Assembly: GCA_019425655.1 (NCBI GenBank)
Contig: NQWY01033933.1
Span: forward strand, 1 to 64,000
From: Rhizophagus prolifer
Lineage: Eukaryota; Glomeromycota; Glomeromycetes; Glomerales; Glomeraceae
DNA length: 64,000 nt
Direction of reading: 5' to 3'
In this document: in pieces, positions 28,166 through 37,798 of the stretch
Layout of the letters: each line of letters opens with the position of its first letter
Position numbering within the stretch: the first letter of the stretch is position 1
Notes under the pieces: model-generated
Told to the model about the DNA's origin: nothing
Databases searched by the model: none
Seen by the model: only the letters and a program-made list of their open reading frames with translations
Program-made: the position numbers and the translations under genes

Positions 28166-28596
28166 CACTGCCCCATAGCAGAAAAGTGAATACGTGGATT
28201 GCCAATATTTTTAGTTAAGTGTTGGCAAATTCCGGTAATTTTCCATATGTCCTGTTGTTTTACCAAAGTAAAATAATAGCGACCAAAAGAATGAAAATAA
28301 TCATTTTCCGAAAAACGGTAAATTTGATAATTACACTCTAGCCATGCTCGGTCTTGTTCAATCCGAATAAGAGGATTACTCAAATTGTGCTGTAGTCGCA
28401 AATGCGACAAAGCTTGTTGCCGAGAACCTTTAAATTCATGACAAGACACCACACATAAAGGTTCTCCTCTAAACTGGAAATAGTCCACCTCAAGTTGATC
28501 GGCCAATAACTCATCAAACGCATCCCAATTTTTCTGGTCAAAGACCAATTGAAAACGCGTTACAACATCTAAGATACGATGGTAGTCTTGATCCAT
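28162..28596 (-). CDS. NTF2-like (SnoaL-type) small protein
   Basis: This is a 144-residue protein with the NTF2-like cone fold: N-terminal helices (ILDVVTRFQLVFDQKNWDAF, DELLADQLEVDY) and a curved sheet (RAWLECNYQIYRF, FHSFGRYYFTLVKQQDIWKI). Such proteins are often isomerases, dehydratases or binding subunits; no active-site pattern fixes a role. The ATG at 28596 follows AGAAGG; the upstream in-frame ATG at 28626 lacks that signal. It lies after the SDR gene on the same strand, 53 bases away, and converges on the second YbjQ gene. Confidence 0.65.
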   Translation of the reverse strand: MDQDYHRILDVVTRFQLVFDQKNWDAFDELLADQLEVDYFQFRGEPLCVVSCHEFKGSRQQALSHLRLQHNLSNPLIRIEQDRAWLECNYQIYRFSENDYFHSFGRYYFTLVKQQDIWKITGICQHLTKNIGNPRIHFSAMGQC

Positions 28597-28649
28597 GGTG
28601 AACCTTCTATATGGGTTTTCCATCAATTTAGCACGGCGAAATCTCTTTT

Positions 28650-29456
28650 TTATTTCACTTTTGTTTTTCGTATCATTTTATAAAGTAATTTCGGGGACAT
28701 ACGAGAAACCATCACACCCAGTTTTTCTTTCGTGCCGCCCACTACTATATACTCTTGCCCTTGCATTAACGCCTTAACTGACTGTTCTGCAAAAACATCT
28801 GCTTCTAATCCATTTTCAATTGCTTCGTCTTGATGGCCCTGAGGCTGCCCTGCACCATTTAATGCATTAAAAGAAACATTGGTTTTTACAAAGCCTGGGA
28901 AAATCACAGAAACTTCAACGCCCTGATCTGAAACTTCGGCACGTAAACTGTTGGCCCACATATGAATAGCAGCTTTAGCAGCCGAATAACTTGCACGGTA
29001 CTGTGTACCTAGTAGCCCTGCTACACTAGAGACAAATACAACTCGACCGGACTTTTGTTTGAGCATAGTCGGTAGCACAGTTTTGGTTAATGCGACTTGC
29101 GAGAAATAATCGACTTCCATAATGGCTCTTTCAGTTTCCATTGTGGTGTCTTGAATCAAAGCACGTTGACTTAAACCCGCATTATTAATAAGCCAATCAA
29201 TTCGACCTTTGGCTTTTAAAATCTGCTCATACGCTTCTTGAACTTGCTCTTGCTTGGTAATGTCTGCAACTACAGACAGATGTTGGTCTGGATGCAGTAA
29301 ACCAACACGGACTTCCTCTAACTCTTCAAAGCGACGTGAAGTTAAAATCACTTGAGCACCTTGCAGAGCAAACTCACCAGCTAAAGCTTTACCTAATCCA
29401 GAAGATGCTCCCGTAATCCACACCACTTTATTTTGCAAAGTATCAAGTTTGGCCAT
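28650..29456 (-). CDS. Short-chain dehydrogenase/reductase
   Basis: This is a 268-residue classical SDR oxidoreductase. The cofactor loop is WITGASSGLGKALAGEFA, followed by SRRFEEL (basic residues favour NADP), the structural LINNAGLSQ, the catalytic serine in VSSVAG and the YxxxK pair in YSAAKAAIHMW. The last 60 residues (ALMQGQEYIVVGGTKEKLG, RMSPKLLYKMIRKTKVK) form a hydrophobic and basic tail like that of membrane-associated DHRS7B-type enzymes. The substrate is unknown. It lies just downstream of a hypothetical gene, 25 bases apart, probably in one operon. Confidence 0.85.
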   Translation of the reverse strand: MAKLDTLQNKVVWITGASSGLGKALAGEFALQGAQVILTSRRFEELEEVRVGLLHPDQHLSVVADITKQEQVQEAYEQILKAKGRIDWLINNAGLSQRALIQDTTMETERAIMEVDYFSQVALTKTVLPTMLKQKSGRVVFVSSVAGLLGTQYRASYSAAKAAIHMWANSLRAEVSDQGVEVSVIFPGFVKTNVSFNALNGAGQPQGHQDEAIENGLEADVFAEQSVKALMQGQEYIVVGGTKEKLGVMVSRMSPKLLYKMIRKTKVK

Positions 29457-29481
29457 TTTAACTTCCTATTATCTTTTTAAA

Positions 29482-30159
29482 TTATGCTGCTTGATGCATG
29501 AAGGCCAAAAAGTGGTTGATATAATGAGTTGCTGTGGTCTGATCAACCTGCGTTCCCAGTTTTTCCAAACGTTTATAGCCCAAATGCGTTGTCATATTAA
29601 TGACCCCATTTAGGGTTTTATCGACAACCAAATTAAATTTTAAACGTTTTTTAGGTTCACGTACTAGGCTTGTTACGCCTAAATCCACAATTTGAATCAA
29701 GGTTTGAAAAGCTTCTTCTACGCTTTGCATATTGCCTGCACGTATTTGCTCGGTGAGTGTTTGGGCTTGTTGCACAAGTTGAGGTGTGATCGGGTATGTA
29801 ATATAAACATCTTGCTCACGTTCTTTCATGAGTGAGGTCATATAATCAACCAAAGGTAAAAGTCGTTCATTACCAAAAAAAGAGACTGACCAAGGCATAT
29901 ACTTTCGGAAAGTATCTAAAATTTGTTGAAGAACTTTCTCGGACTCGTGACGCTGTTTCTCAGTCATAGCCGAGTTATCCTGCTCTGCCTGTAACAATAC
30001 CGAGAACACCTGCTCAATAATTTCACAAGATAAATCAGAAAGAACACTACCCAGTACTTTGGACTGACTTTCTCTTACGCCTGCCTGCAATTTCTCTCGA
30101 ATCGCAGCAAATTGCGTATAAGTCGAGTCGGAAATTTTTAAGAAAACTTTATAGCTCAT
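29482..30159 (-). CDS. Conserved hypothetical helical protein
   Basis: I do not recognise this 225-residue family. It is predicted mostly helical and soluble, with no signal peptide or membrane segment. Notable stretches are ISDSTYTQFAAIREKLQAGV at the start, YMPWSVSFFGNERLLPLVDY in the middle and RLKFNLVVDKTLNGVINMTT towards the end. The ATG at 30159 is preferred, with AAGGG at a suitable distance; the ATG at 30168 sits too close to it. It is the first gene of a minus-strand set with the SDR, and divergent from valS. Confidence 0.6.
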   Translation of the reverse strand: MSYKVFLKISDSTYTQFAAIREKLQAGVRESQSKVLGSVLSDLSCEIIEQVFSVLLQAEQDNSAMTEKQRHESEKVLQQILDTFRKYMPWSVSFFGNERLLPLVDYMTSLMKEREQDVYITYPITPQLVQQAQTLTEQIRAGNMQSVEEAFQTLIQIVDLGVTSLVREPKKRLKFNLVVDKTLNGVINMTTHLGYKRLEKLGTQVDQTTATHYINHFLAFMHQAA

Positions 30160-30355
30160 GAGTTGCATCCCTTATCAATTCTTTTGTAATTTTTGTGCCG
30201 TGTCACTACACGATTAAATTGTGTTCCATGCTTCATAAATCTACCGTTTTTTGAAAAAAATACAAAACCGTTTATCTGTTTTCAGCACATTAATTTCGAG
30301 GCATTTTTTTGCTACAATAGATGCAATTTTTTATGCATATTCGATCTAAGCTACT

Positions 30356-33253
30356 ATGTCTGACGCTCAAACCGCTCAAAATATTGCCACCACTTACGAT
30401 CCAACCGAGATCGAAAAGAAGTGGTACAAAACGTGGGAAGAACAAGGTTACTTCAAACCTTCTGGTCACGGTGAATCATTCTGTATCATGATTCCGCCAC
30501 CAAACGTCACTGGTAGTTTGCACATGGGCCATGGTTTTAACAATGCCATTATGGATGCCCTCACCCGTTATAACCGCATGATGGGTAAAAACACGTTGTG
30601 GCAACCGGGTACTGACCATGCTGGTATTGCAACTCAAATGGTTGTTGAGCGTCAACTTGGCTTACAAGGTGTAACTCGTCACGACTTAGGCCGTGAAAAG
30701 TTCATCGAAAAAGTTTGGGAATGGAAAGAACAATCTGGCGGCACAATCACTAAACAAATTCGTCGTTTAGGTTCATCTGTAGACTGGTCACGTGAACGCT
30801 TCACGATGGATGAGGGTTTATCAAACGCAGTCAAAGAAGTATTCGTTCGTTTGCACGAAGACGGTTTAATTTACCGTGGTAAGCGCCTTGTAAACTGGGA
30901 TCCTAAACTTCAAACTGCTCTTTCTGACCTTGAAGTAGAAAGCAAAGAAGAAAAAGGCTCACTTTGGCACTTTAAATATTTCTTTGAAGACAAATCAGTT
31001 AAAACTCAAGACGGCAAAGACTATTTAGTCGTTGCAACAACTCGTCCTGAAACTTTACTTGGTGATACTGCTGTTGCCGTTCACCCTGAAGATGAGCGCT
31101 ATGCACACCTTGTTGGTAAAAACATTGTCTTGCCAATCACTGGTCGCTTAATTCCGATCGTTGCTGACGACTATGTTGAAAAAGACTTCGGTACTGGCTG
31201 TGTAAAAATTACCCCTGCTCATGACTTCAATGACTATGACCTAGGTAAACGCAATAGCTTGCCAATCATTAATATCTTCAACAAAAACGCCGAAGTTTTA
31301 GGCGAGTTTGAATATATTGCCAAAGCTGGCGAACAAATTTCTAAAACTATTACTGCACCTGCGGAATATGCTGGTTTAGAGCGTTTTGAAGCACGTAAAA
31401 AATTAGTTGCTCAAGCTGAAGCTGAAGGTTGGTTAGATCAAATCCAACCGTATGACTTAAAAGCGCCACGCGGTGACCGTTCAGGTGTGATCATTGAGCC
31501 ATTATTGACTGACCAATGGTATGTAAAAATTGCTCCTCTTGCTGAGCCTGCAATTGAAGCAGTTCAAGATGGCCGCATTAAGTTTGTTCCAGAGCAGTAC
31601 AGCAACATGTACATGGCATGGATGCGTGACATTCAAGACTGGTGTATTTCACGTCAGCTTTGGTGGGGTCACCGTATTCCAGCTTGGTACGATGCAAATG
31701 GCAACATCTATGTTGGCCGTAACGAAGAAGAAGTACGTGCGAAAAACAACATCGCTGCTGACGTTGAACTTAAACAAGACGAAGACGTTCTTGATACATG
31801 GTTCTCATCTGCACTTTGGACATTCTCAACTTTAGGTTGGACTGGCGATGCACAAAAAGATGCAGCAAATGATTTCCTAAAAACCTTCCACCCGACAGAT
31901 GTGTTGGTGACTGGTTTTGACATCATTTTCTTCTGGGTTGCCCGCATGATCATGATGACCCTGCACTTCATGAAAAATGAAGATGGTTCATCGCAAGTTC
32001 CATTTAAGACTGTTTACGTTCACGGCTTGGTACGTGATGGTGAAGGTCAAAAAATGTCGAAGTCTAAAGGTAACGTACTTGACCCATTAGACTTGATTGA
32101 CGGTATTGATTTAGAAAGCTTAGTTGCAAAACGTACAACTGGCTTAATGAACCCGAAAGATGCAGCGAAGATTGAAAAATCAACGCGTAAAGAGTTCCCA
32201 GAAGGTATCAATGCTTATGGTACTGACGCAGTTCGTTTCACGTTCTGTGCGCTTGCAAACACTGGTCGTGACATCAAGTTCGACTTAAAACGTGTTGAAG
32301 GCTACCGTAACTTCTGTAACAAAATCTGGAACGCGACTCGTTTCGTTCTGATGAATGTTGAAGGTCAAACTGTTGGTCAAGAAGCACGCCCTGACCTTTG
32401 GGAACTTCCAGAACAATGGATTATGAGCCGTCTGCAAAAAGCTGAAGCTGCTGTACACCAAGCGTTTGCAACGTACCGTTTAGACCTTGCTGCACAAGCA
32501 ATTTACGACTTTATTTGGAATGAATACTGTGACTGGTACGTTGAATTAACTAAACCAGTTCTAAACGATGCAGAAGTTTCTGAAGAACGTAAAGCTGAAG
32601 TACGTCGTGTATTGCTTGCAGTCATGGAAGCTTCTTTACGTTTGGCTCATCCATTAATGCCGTATTTGACAGAAGAAATCTGGCAGACTCTTGCACCAAT
32701 GCTTGGTCAAGGTGGTCCAACGATTATGACTGCTCAATACCCTATTCCTGAGCAAGCAAAAATCAACGAACAAGCTGAAGCAGACATGCAATGGCTTCAA
32801 GGTTTGATTGGCGCAGTACGTAACATTCGCGGTGAGTTAGGCTTAGGTAATGCGCGCTTGTTGCCAGTATTACTTCAAAACACATCTGACGCTGAACGTG
32901 AACAAATCATTCGTATTGAAGCATTATTCAAAGCATTGGCTAAAGTTGAAAGCATTGAGTTTTTGAATAAAGACCAAGAACCACCTTTATCTTGCTCTAG
33001 CGTTGTTAGCCATGCATCGGTATTTGTACCAATGAAAGGCTTAATTGACCCTAAAGCTGAGCTTGCTCGTTTGCAAAAAGATTTGGATAAAATCCAAAAG
33101 CAACACGACCAAATCGCGGGCAAACTTGCAAATGAAGGCTTTGTTTCTAAAGCACCAGCAGCGGTTGTTGAAGGTGAAAAAGCCAAGCTTGCTGAGTTTG
33201 CTGCTCAGTTAGATAAAGTTAAAGCAAATATGGAGCAGATTGCTGCGCTTTAA
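30356..33253 (+). CDS. valS: Valyl-tRNA synthetase
   Basis: ValS charges tRNA-Val and edits mischarged threonine. The 965-residue class I enzyme has the HIGH motif as [18 protein letters not shown] (about residues 46-63), an editing domain ([19 protein letters not shown]), the KMSKS loop in [16 protein letters not shown], an anticodon-binding domain, and the C-terminal coiled coil typical of ValS (from about residue 895). It is full length and intact. An extended -10 (TG-C-TACAAT, 30313-30318) lies upstream, and a strong terminator follows. Confidence 0.97.
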   Translation: MSDAQTAQNIATTYDPTEIEKKWYKTWEEQGYFKPSGHGESFCIMIPPPNVTGSLHMGHGFNNAIMDALTRYNRMMGKNTLWQPGTDHAGIATQMVVERQLGLQGVTRHDLGREKFIEKVWEWKEQSGGTITKQIRRLGSSVDWSRERFTMDEGLSNAVKEVFVRLHEDGLIYRGKRLVNWDPKLQTALSDLEVESKEEKGSLWHFKYFFEDKSVKTQDGKDYLVVATTRPETLLGDTAVAVHPEDERYAHLVGKNIVLPITGRLIPIVADDYVEKDFGTGCVKITPAHDFNDYDLGKRNSLPIINIFNKNAEVLGEFEYIAKAGEQISKTITAPAEYAGLERFEARKKLVAQAEAEGWLDQIQPYDLKAPRGDRSGVIIEPLLTDQWYVKIAPLAEPAIEAVQDGRIKFVPEQYSNMYMAWMRDIQDWCISRQLWWGHRIPAWYDANGNIYVGRNEEEVRAKNNIAADVELKQDEDVLDTWFSSALWTFSTLGWTGDAQKDAANDFLKTFHPTDVLVTGFDIIFFWVARMIMMTLHFMKNEDGSSQVPFKTVYVHGLVRDGEGQKMSKSKGNVLDPLDLIDGIDLESLVAKRTTGLMNPKDAAKIEKSTRKEFPEGINAYGTDAVRFTFCALANTGRDIKFDLKRVEGYRNFCNKIWNATRFVLMNVEGQTVGQEARPDLWELPEQWIMSRLQKAEAAVHQAFATYRLDLAAQAIYDFIWNEYCDWYVELTKPVLNDAEVSEERKAEVRRVLLAVMEASLRLAHPLMPYLTEEIWQTLAPMLGQGGPTIMTAQYPIPEQAKINEQAEADMQWLQGLIGAVRNIRGELGLGNARLLPVLLQNTSDAEREQIIRIEALFKALAKVESIEFLNKDQEPPLSCSSVVSHASVFVPMKGLIDPKAELARLQKDLDKIQKQHDQIAGKLANEGFVSKAPAAVVEGEKAKLAEFAAQLDKVKANMEQIAAL

Positions 33254-33269
33254 TGCAGTAATTTGATTC

Positions 33270-33298
33270 AAAAAATCCCCTCACTTGAGGGGATTTTT
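33270..33298 (+). terminator. Terminator after valS
   Basis: Arms AAAAATCCCCTCA and TGAGGGGATTTTT form a long stem with a minimal loop and a T run. Confidence 0.93.
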
Positions 33299-33371
33299 AG
33301 TATTTTAATAGTCTTGCATTAAAATGCTAAAAAATATTTAATTTAATACCAAATATTAAATATGAGAAAAT

Positions 33372-34289
33372 ATGAACCTTGATGATTTAGATCTTTTATT
33401 TGAAGATGCTTTAAGGAGTCTTAGTCCAAATGATTTTATAAATCATATTGAAAAAGCACTAGATTGCTATCAAGTACTAAGCTTCAATTTCGAAAGAGGT
33501 TCTGTTTTTTGGAGAGCTAGAAAAATTCAAAGTAACTTTTACAAGCATATTGATGATCTAAGCTATCCACCAAAATATTTAGTTAATTGTGGCCGAATTA
33601 ATGATAAAGAAAGTCCTTTTTTCTATTTAGCATCTAGAAGAGAAACAGCCTTAGCCGAGATAAACTCTAAAGAAAATGATATAATTCAATTGGCAGGGTT
33701 TAGAATAAAAGAAAATGAAAACCTACGTATTGCAGTAGTGGGCGAGTTTTGGAATGTTTTTAAAACCGGATATGTAAAATTTCTAGGTCAAGATCCAAAA
33801 GGATGTATCAATCGATTAATCAACTCTTCTTCTAAAGACCTAGTAAGAAATCTAATTTATATTGATAAATATTTTTCTGAAATTCTTGCTGATACAAAGG
33901 CAGTAGAAAATGAATATTTATTCACTAGAACTTTATCTAATAAACTACTAAAAAAGGCAAATACGGATGCAATAGCTTATCCAAGTGTTAAAGATGCTGG
34001 AGCATATAATTTAGCTGTTGAAGCTAACAAATCAGATATAGTGTTCGAAAATGTAATCTGTTTAACTTTAAAAATAAAAAGTATAAAAAAGTGGGGAATT
34101 TATGATTATAGAATTCTGTCTGCAGCAGAAGGTATTGATGAAAATGGAAATTTTATTTGGCATAAAAATAAGGAATTTACTAAAACCCCTATCTATAATT
34201 TGACAAAAAGTGAAATGGATAAATTAAAAAAAATAGATAATGTAGATTTATCTCATTTTAATTCTATTTCTAAAGCTAATAATTATTGA
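33372..34289 (+). CDS. Orphan RES-domain protein, probably acquired
   Basis: This 305-residue protein has a RES domain, named for conserved Arg, Glu and Ser. Candidate residues are Arg48/Arg50 (VFWRARKI), Gly-Arg75 before the Asn-rich turn, Glu91/Glu96 (SRRETALAEI) and Ser205 (YPSVKDAGAYNLAVEA). In RES-Xre pairs the domain degrades NAD+. No Xre-type partner is adjacent on either side, so this is a standalone member with an extra 40-residue N-terminus and a longer C-terminus. The gene is clearly more AT-rich than its neighbours and uses AGA for arginine where valS uses CGT, signs of horizontal transfer. Domain call is good; activity is inference. Confidence 0.75.
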   Translation: MNLDDLDLLFEDALRSLSPNDFINHIEKALDCYQVLSFNFERGSVFWRARKIQSNFYKHIDDLSYPPKYLVNCGRINDKESPFFYLASRRETALAEINSKENDIIQLAGFRIKENENLRIAVVGEFWNVFKTGYVKFLGQDPKGCINRLINSSSKDLVRNLIYIDKYFSEILADTKAVENEYLFTRTLSNKLLKKANTDAIAYPSVKDAGAYNLAVEANKSDIVFENVICLTLKIKSIKKWGIYDYRILSAAEGIDENGNFIWHKNKEFTKTPIYNLTKSEMDKLKKIDNVDLSHFNSISKANNY

Positions 34290-34469
34290 ATCTCATCACA
34301 AAACTGAGAAACGCTTATCTTATACCCCTTTCTCAAAACCATAGTGTATAGCTATCAGAATTTTAGCATCGACCAGATCCTCCTACTCAACTTCATAACA
34401 TTATATAAAGCTTAAAAAATTACTCACTACTGCTATTAGTTGAATATCTGATGGGTTCATCAAAGATAA

Positions 34470-35486
34470 TTAAATCACCCCATGCTCCAACAACATCTCA
34501 ACCCCACTGACTTTTTTCATATGTTTTAAACGCTCTTTTTCCCATTTCACCTGCTGCTTTAGCTCAGCACAGTCTGCATCTACAGCTTTATACACATCAC
34601 TAATGTGTACATGCTCTGCTTTTACATTCTTTGCCAACTGAAAAGAATCCAAAATCTCAGCAATTTGACTTTCAAGCTGCTGACTTTGTGTATCTAAAGC
34701 CAGTTTATAAAACCTCAATTGCTCGGCAGATAACTCTTTAGCGCCTAGCCCCTTATTCTGTTCAAGCTGTAACTGGAGTTTGAGTAAATAAAACAAATCC
34801 TGCTTTTCATAGGCCTGACTTGCCTGTTGGAACAACTCGGTTTTTTCTTCTTTTTTAGTTTCATCTTGCTCACGGTCTGGATGAATCATCGCAGCAATTT
34901 TTAAATAGACTGTTTTAAGTGACTGCGCTGCCATTTGCTCAGCTTGTTCACGTTTCTGTTGCTGTCTTTGCTGTTTGGCTTGTTCACGCGCTTGTTGTTG
35001 CTCGGCAGCATACTGCTCAAAGTCTTCTTCTAACTCTACACCTTGATCAGCACTTTCTTCGTATTCAAATTTTAATGAATGAGCTTTTTTATTCTTTTTT
35101 GCCGATTCCCCCGCATGTTGCTGATAAAAGGTATCAATCTGCTTCACTAAATCCAATTGTTCAGCAGACAGCATTTTGGAGCGCTTCAACATTTGTGCAA
35201 GCTGGGCAATTTTTTCATCTAGTTGTTGCATGTCTGCTTTGGAAAACTCATGGCTATGTAAAATATTCCAAAGTTGATCTAACTGCTGAAATAGCACTGT
35301 ATGTAAATCGTTATACACAGGCATCAATTTTTGCCGAATGTGCTGTTGAATCTCAGCTTGCGCATTTTGCCAAGTGCTCAGGCTAACTTTTTGCTGTTCT
35401 ATTTTATCAATCAGGCGATTCAGTTTTTTCTGCTGTGCAGACGGTTCAGACCTTTGCTGCAAGCTCACTTTGAGATCAAAGGACAT
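34470..35486 (-). CDS. J-domain-like protein with coiled coils
   Basis: This 338-residue charged protein has long Gln/Lys-rich coiled coils on both sides of a short J-like domain. The HPD tripeptide that activates DnaK-type chaperones is at about residues 202-204 (YLKIAAMIHPDREQD), followed by a helix containing FQQASQAYEKQDLFYLLKL. The J domain is internal rather than N-terminal and no zinc finger is present, so this is not DnaJ itself. The ATG at 35486 has AGG at a good distance; upstream in-frame ATGs are less well placed. No chaperone gene is adjacent. A co-chaperone role for DnaK is the natural guess. Confidence 0.7.
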   Translation of the reverse strand: MSFDLKVSLQQRSEPSAQQKKLNRLIDKIEQQKVSLSTWQNAQAEIQQHIRQKLMPVYNDLHTVLFQQLDQLWNILHSHEFSKADMQQLDEKIAQLAQMLKRSKMLSAEQLDLVKQIDTFYQQHAGESAKKNKKAHSLKFEYEESADQGVELEEDFEQYAAEQQQAREQAKQQRQQQKREQAEQMAAQSLKTVYLKIAAMIHPDREQDETKKEEKTELFQQASQAYEKQDLFYLLKLQLQLEQNKGLGAKELSAEQLRFYKLALDTQSQQLESQIAEILDSFQLAKNVKAEHVHISDVYKAVDADCAELKQQVKWEKERLKHMKKVSGVEMLLEHGVI

Positions 35487-35614
35487 ACTCATCCACCTGA
35501 AAAAGAAAAAAGTGTAGCAATAAATAGATGAGGAAGGTAGCAAAGCATTTATTAAGTCATGATTAACCTATTCATTTTTAGAGAATACAATACGACTTAA
35601 CTAAAGTTTATATC

Positions 35615-36520
35615 TTAAGAAATCCACCAGATCACTAATGGCAAGGTTACGGCAGCACATAAGGTTTGAAAGCTAATCACAGCTGCCATAAGCTGACTAT
35701 CACCACCCAAAACCTTAGTTAAAATGTATGAAGCAGAAGCCGTCGGTAGCGCAAAGAAAATGACTAAAATTTGTGTTTGCAAACTTGGTAAACCAAACCA
35801 CATGCAGATAGCGTAAGCCAATGCAGGTACTGCTAAAAGTCGAGCAAATGTGTCTGCTGCCAATACCACAATATCTTTTTTAATTTGCATAAACTGCAAA
35901 GCTGCGCCAACACATAACAAACCTAGTGGCAAACTCGACACTGAAAAAAGCTTAATAAACTGAGTAAAGCTTTCCCAAATCGGGATTTGAAGTGCATTGA
36001 CCGCTGCCCCAACTACACACGATGCAATTAAAGGGTTTTTAAGGAGTGCAATCAAAACAGGTTTAATTGCCATGTGTTCTTTAGAGGTTAGAGCAAGCAC
36101 CGAGATAACGTTTACCAGTGGAATGCAAAGCGCCAATAAAATTGCCAGTATTGCCATTCCTTCACTTTTAAAAAGTGAAGTCACTAAAGCCAAACCAATA
36201 TAGGTATTAAAGCGAACCATACTTTGTACATGCACACCAAAACGTGCAGGCGGTATGTGCCAAAACATTCGGAGTATGTATAAAAAGACGGTCACAGCTA
36301 AGACCACAATCAACATGGCAATAATGGCTGTACTCAAGCTTTGTAAGTCAATTTTTGCGGTTGATAGCGTACTAAAAAGCAAAGCAGGAAATAAAATATA
36401 GTAATTGAGCTTCTCTGCTCCAGCCCAAAACTCATCGCTAAAAAAACGATATTTTTTAAATAAGTATCCCGATGCAATTAATGCAACTAAGGGAAAAAGA
36501 GATAAAACAATGCTATTCAT
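35615..36520 (-). CDS. AEC (auxin efflux carrier) family transporter
   Basis: This is a 301-residue inner-membrane protein with about ten membrane segments in two five-segment halves, the AEC/MdcF layout. Recognisable parts are LNYYILFPALLFSTLS, MVRFNTYIGLALVTSLF and the second-half LPTASASYILTKVLGGDSQL, where the Gly/Ser-rich crossing of the membrane lies. Relatives move malonate, malate or auxin-like acids; the substrate here is unknown. It is divergent from a LysR regulator with a palindrome between them, so it is the likely target. Confidence 0.85.
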   Translation of the reverse strand: MNSIVLSLFPLVALIASGYLFKKYRFFSDEFWAGAEKLNYYILFPALLFSTLSTAKIDLQSLSTAIIAMLIVVLAVTVFLYILRMFWHIPPARFGVHVQSMVRFNTYIGLALVTSLFKSEGMAILAILLALCIPLVNVISVLALTSKEHMAIKPVLIALLKNPLIASCVVGAAVNALQIPIWESFTQFIKLFSVSSLPLGLLCVGAALQFMQIKKDIVVLAADTFARLLAVPALAYAICMWFGLPSLQTQILVIFFALPTASASYILTKVLGGDSQLMAAVISFQTLCAAVTLPLVIWWIS

Positions 36521-36594
36521 TTCTTTACTCGAGTTTTGTTGAGGCTTGCTGTTTTTGGCAATGACCTTGGCTTACTCATATATTAAAGATAATG

Positions 36595-36618
36595 AAAACT
36601 CATGATAAAATGAGTTTT
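36595..36618. promoter_or_regulatory. Palindrome between the AEC transporter and lysR-type genes
   Basis: AAAACTCAT (36595-36603) and ATGAGTTTT (36610-36618) are perfect 9-bp arms with a 6-base spacer. A further ACTCAT half-site follows at once (36619-36625) and another lies at 36573-36578. The site is 19 bases before the LysR start and overlaps a possible -10, which fits autorepression by the LysR protein. Confidence 0.6.
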
Positions 36619-36637
36619 TACTCATAACAAATACAAA

Positions 36638-37522
36638 ATGACCTTTACCCAACTTGAAATTTTCGCACTCATTGCTGAACTAAAAAGCTTTACAGCTACC
36701 GCAGAAAAGCTGGGAATTTCTCAGTCAGCAGTTTCTCATGCGCTTAAATCATTAGAACAACAATGGGGCATTAACCTAATTTCAAGAACTCAAAGCGATA
36801 TTGAACTGACCACGACAGGTCAGCAGTTATTGACTCATGTAAAAGAGCTATTGAGTATTTCCGATACATTAGAAAAAGAAGTGGCTGCTATCCACGGTTT
36901 GAACGAAGGTACATTACGTATTGGCTCTTTTGGGGCATCATCATCTATTTATCTATTACCTGCAATTTTAGAAACTTTTCGGCAGCGTTACCCCAAAATC
37001 GAGATTTATATCGATGAAGGTGAAGATAAAGAAGTTGCTCAATGGTTACTAGAACGGCGCATAGAGGTTGGTTTTCTAATTATGCCAGATGAGCGATTCG
37101 ATACATTCCCTTTAATTGAAGATCGTTTTGTTGCTTTAATTCCGAATGGTTACCCGCTCGCACAGCAACTCTATATTGATCCAGCACAGCTAGAAAACTG
37201 CCCTTTTATTATGACAATGGCGGGTAGTCGACATCAGGTCGAATTAATTTTAAAAAACTTTAATGTGAAGCCAGACATCAAATTTTATGTTTCACAAATT
37301 TTGAGTATTGTGAGCATGGTTCACAACCAGTTAGGGGTGTCAATTGTGTCTGATATGGTCATTACCAAAGAGCTACTCTCACTTTATCCAAACGTAGTTA
37401 AACGCCCTTTTAAACCAAACCTTAAACGCTCTATTGGCCTTGCAGTAAAAAATAAAAAACACATCAGTCCAGCCGTAAAAGCATTTATAGAACTTGCTCA
37501 AGAGGTTTGGTCTAATCAATAA
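36638..37522 (+). CDS. LysR-family transcriptional regulator
   Basis: This is a 294-residue LysR regulator. The N-terminal winged helix-turn-helix is FTATAEKLGISQSAVSHALK (about residues 17-36), and a linker helix and a periplasmic-binding-protein-like effector domain follow (LRIGSFGASSSIYLLPAILE, MVHNQLGVSIVSDMV). It is divergent from the AEC transporter gene and probably controls it through the palindrome at 36595. The effector is likely an organic acid carried by that transporter, which is inference. Confidence 0.88.
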   Translation: MTFTQLEIFALIAELKSFTATAEKLGISQSAVSHALKSLEQQWGINLISRTQSDIELTTTGQQLLTHVKELLSISDTLEKEVAAIHGLNEGTLRIGSFGASSSIYLLPAILETFRQRYPKIEIYIDEGEDKEVAQWLLERRIEVGFLIMPDERFDTFPLIEDRFVALIPNGYPLAQQLYIDPAQLENCPFIMTMAGSRHQVELILKNFNVKPDIKFYVSQILSIVSMVHNQLGVSIVSDMVITKELLSLYPNVVKRPFKPNLKRSIGLAVKNKKHISPAVKAFIELAQEVWSNQ

Positions 37523-37798
37523 TTTAGTCAGAATTTAATTCGTTTTATATTTTAATAACGAACTCATTTAGGTCGTTTTACAACCAAATTAGATGACTTT
37601 TATCATAAAAATGTGCCATAACAGCCTATTTTAAGCAAATTAACGCACCATTTATCGCCATAAATTAATTTTACAATCCAAATTGGTGCGCTTATTGCAT
37701 ATTCACTTTTATGCAATTGAGTTTGTTTCGACAAACTTAGGTTTTTAGATTCCTTAAATCTATTTTGGTGCAATTTACAGACCCAGATTTGTTCCAAA

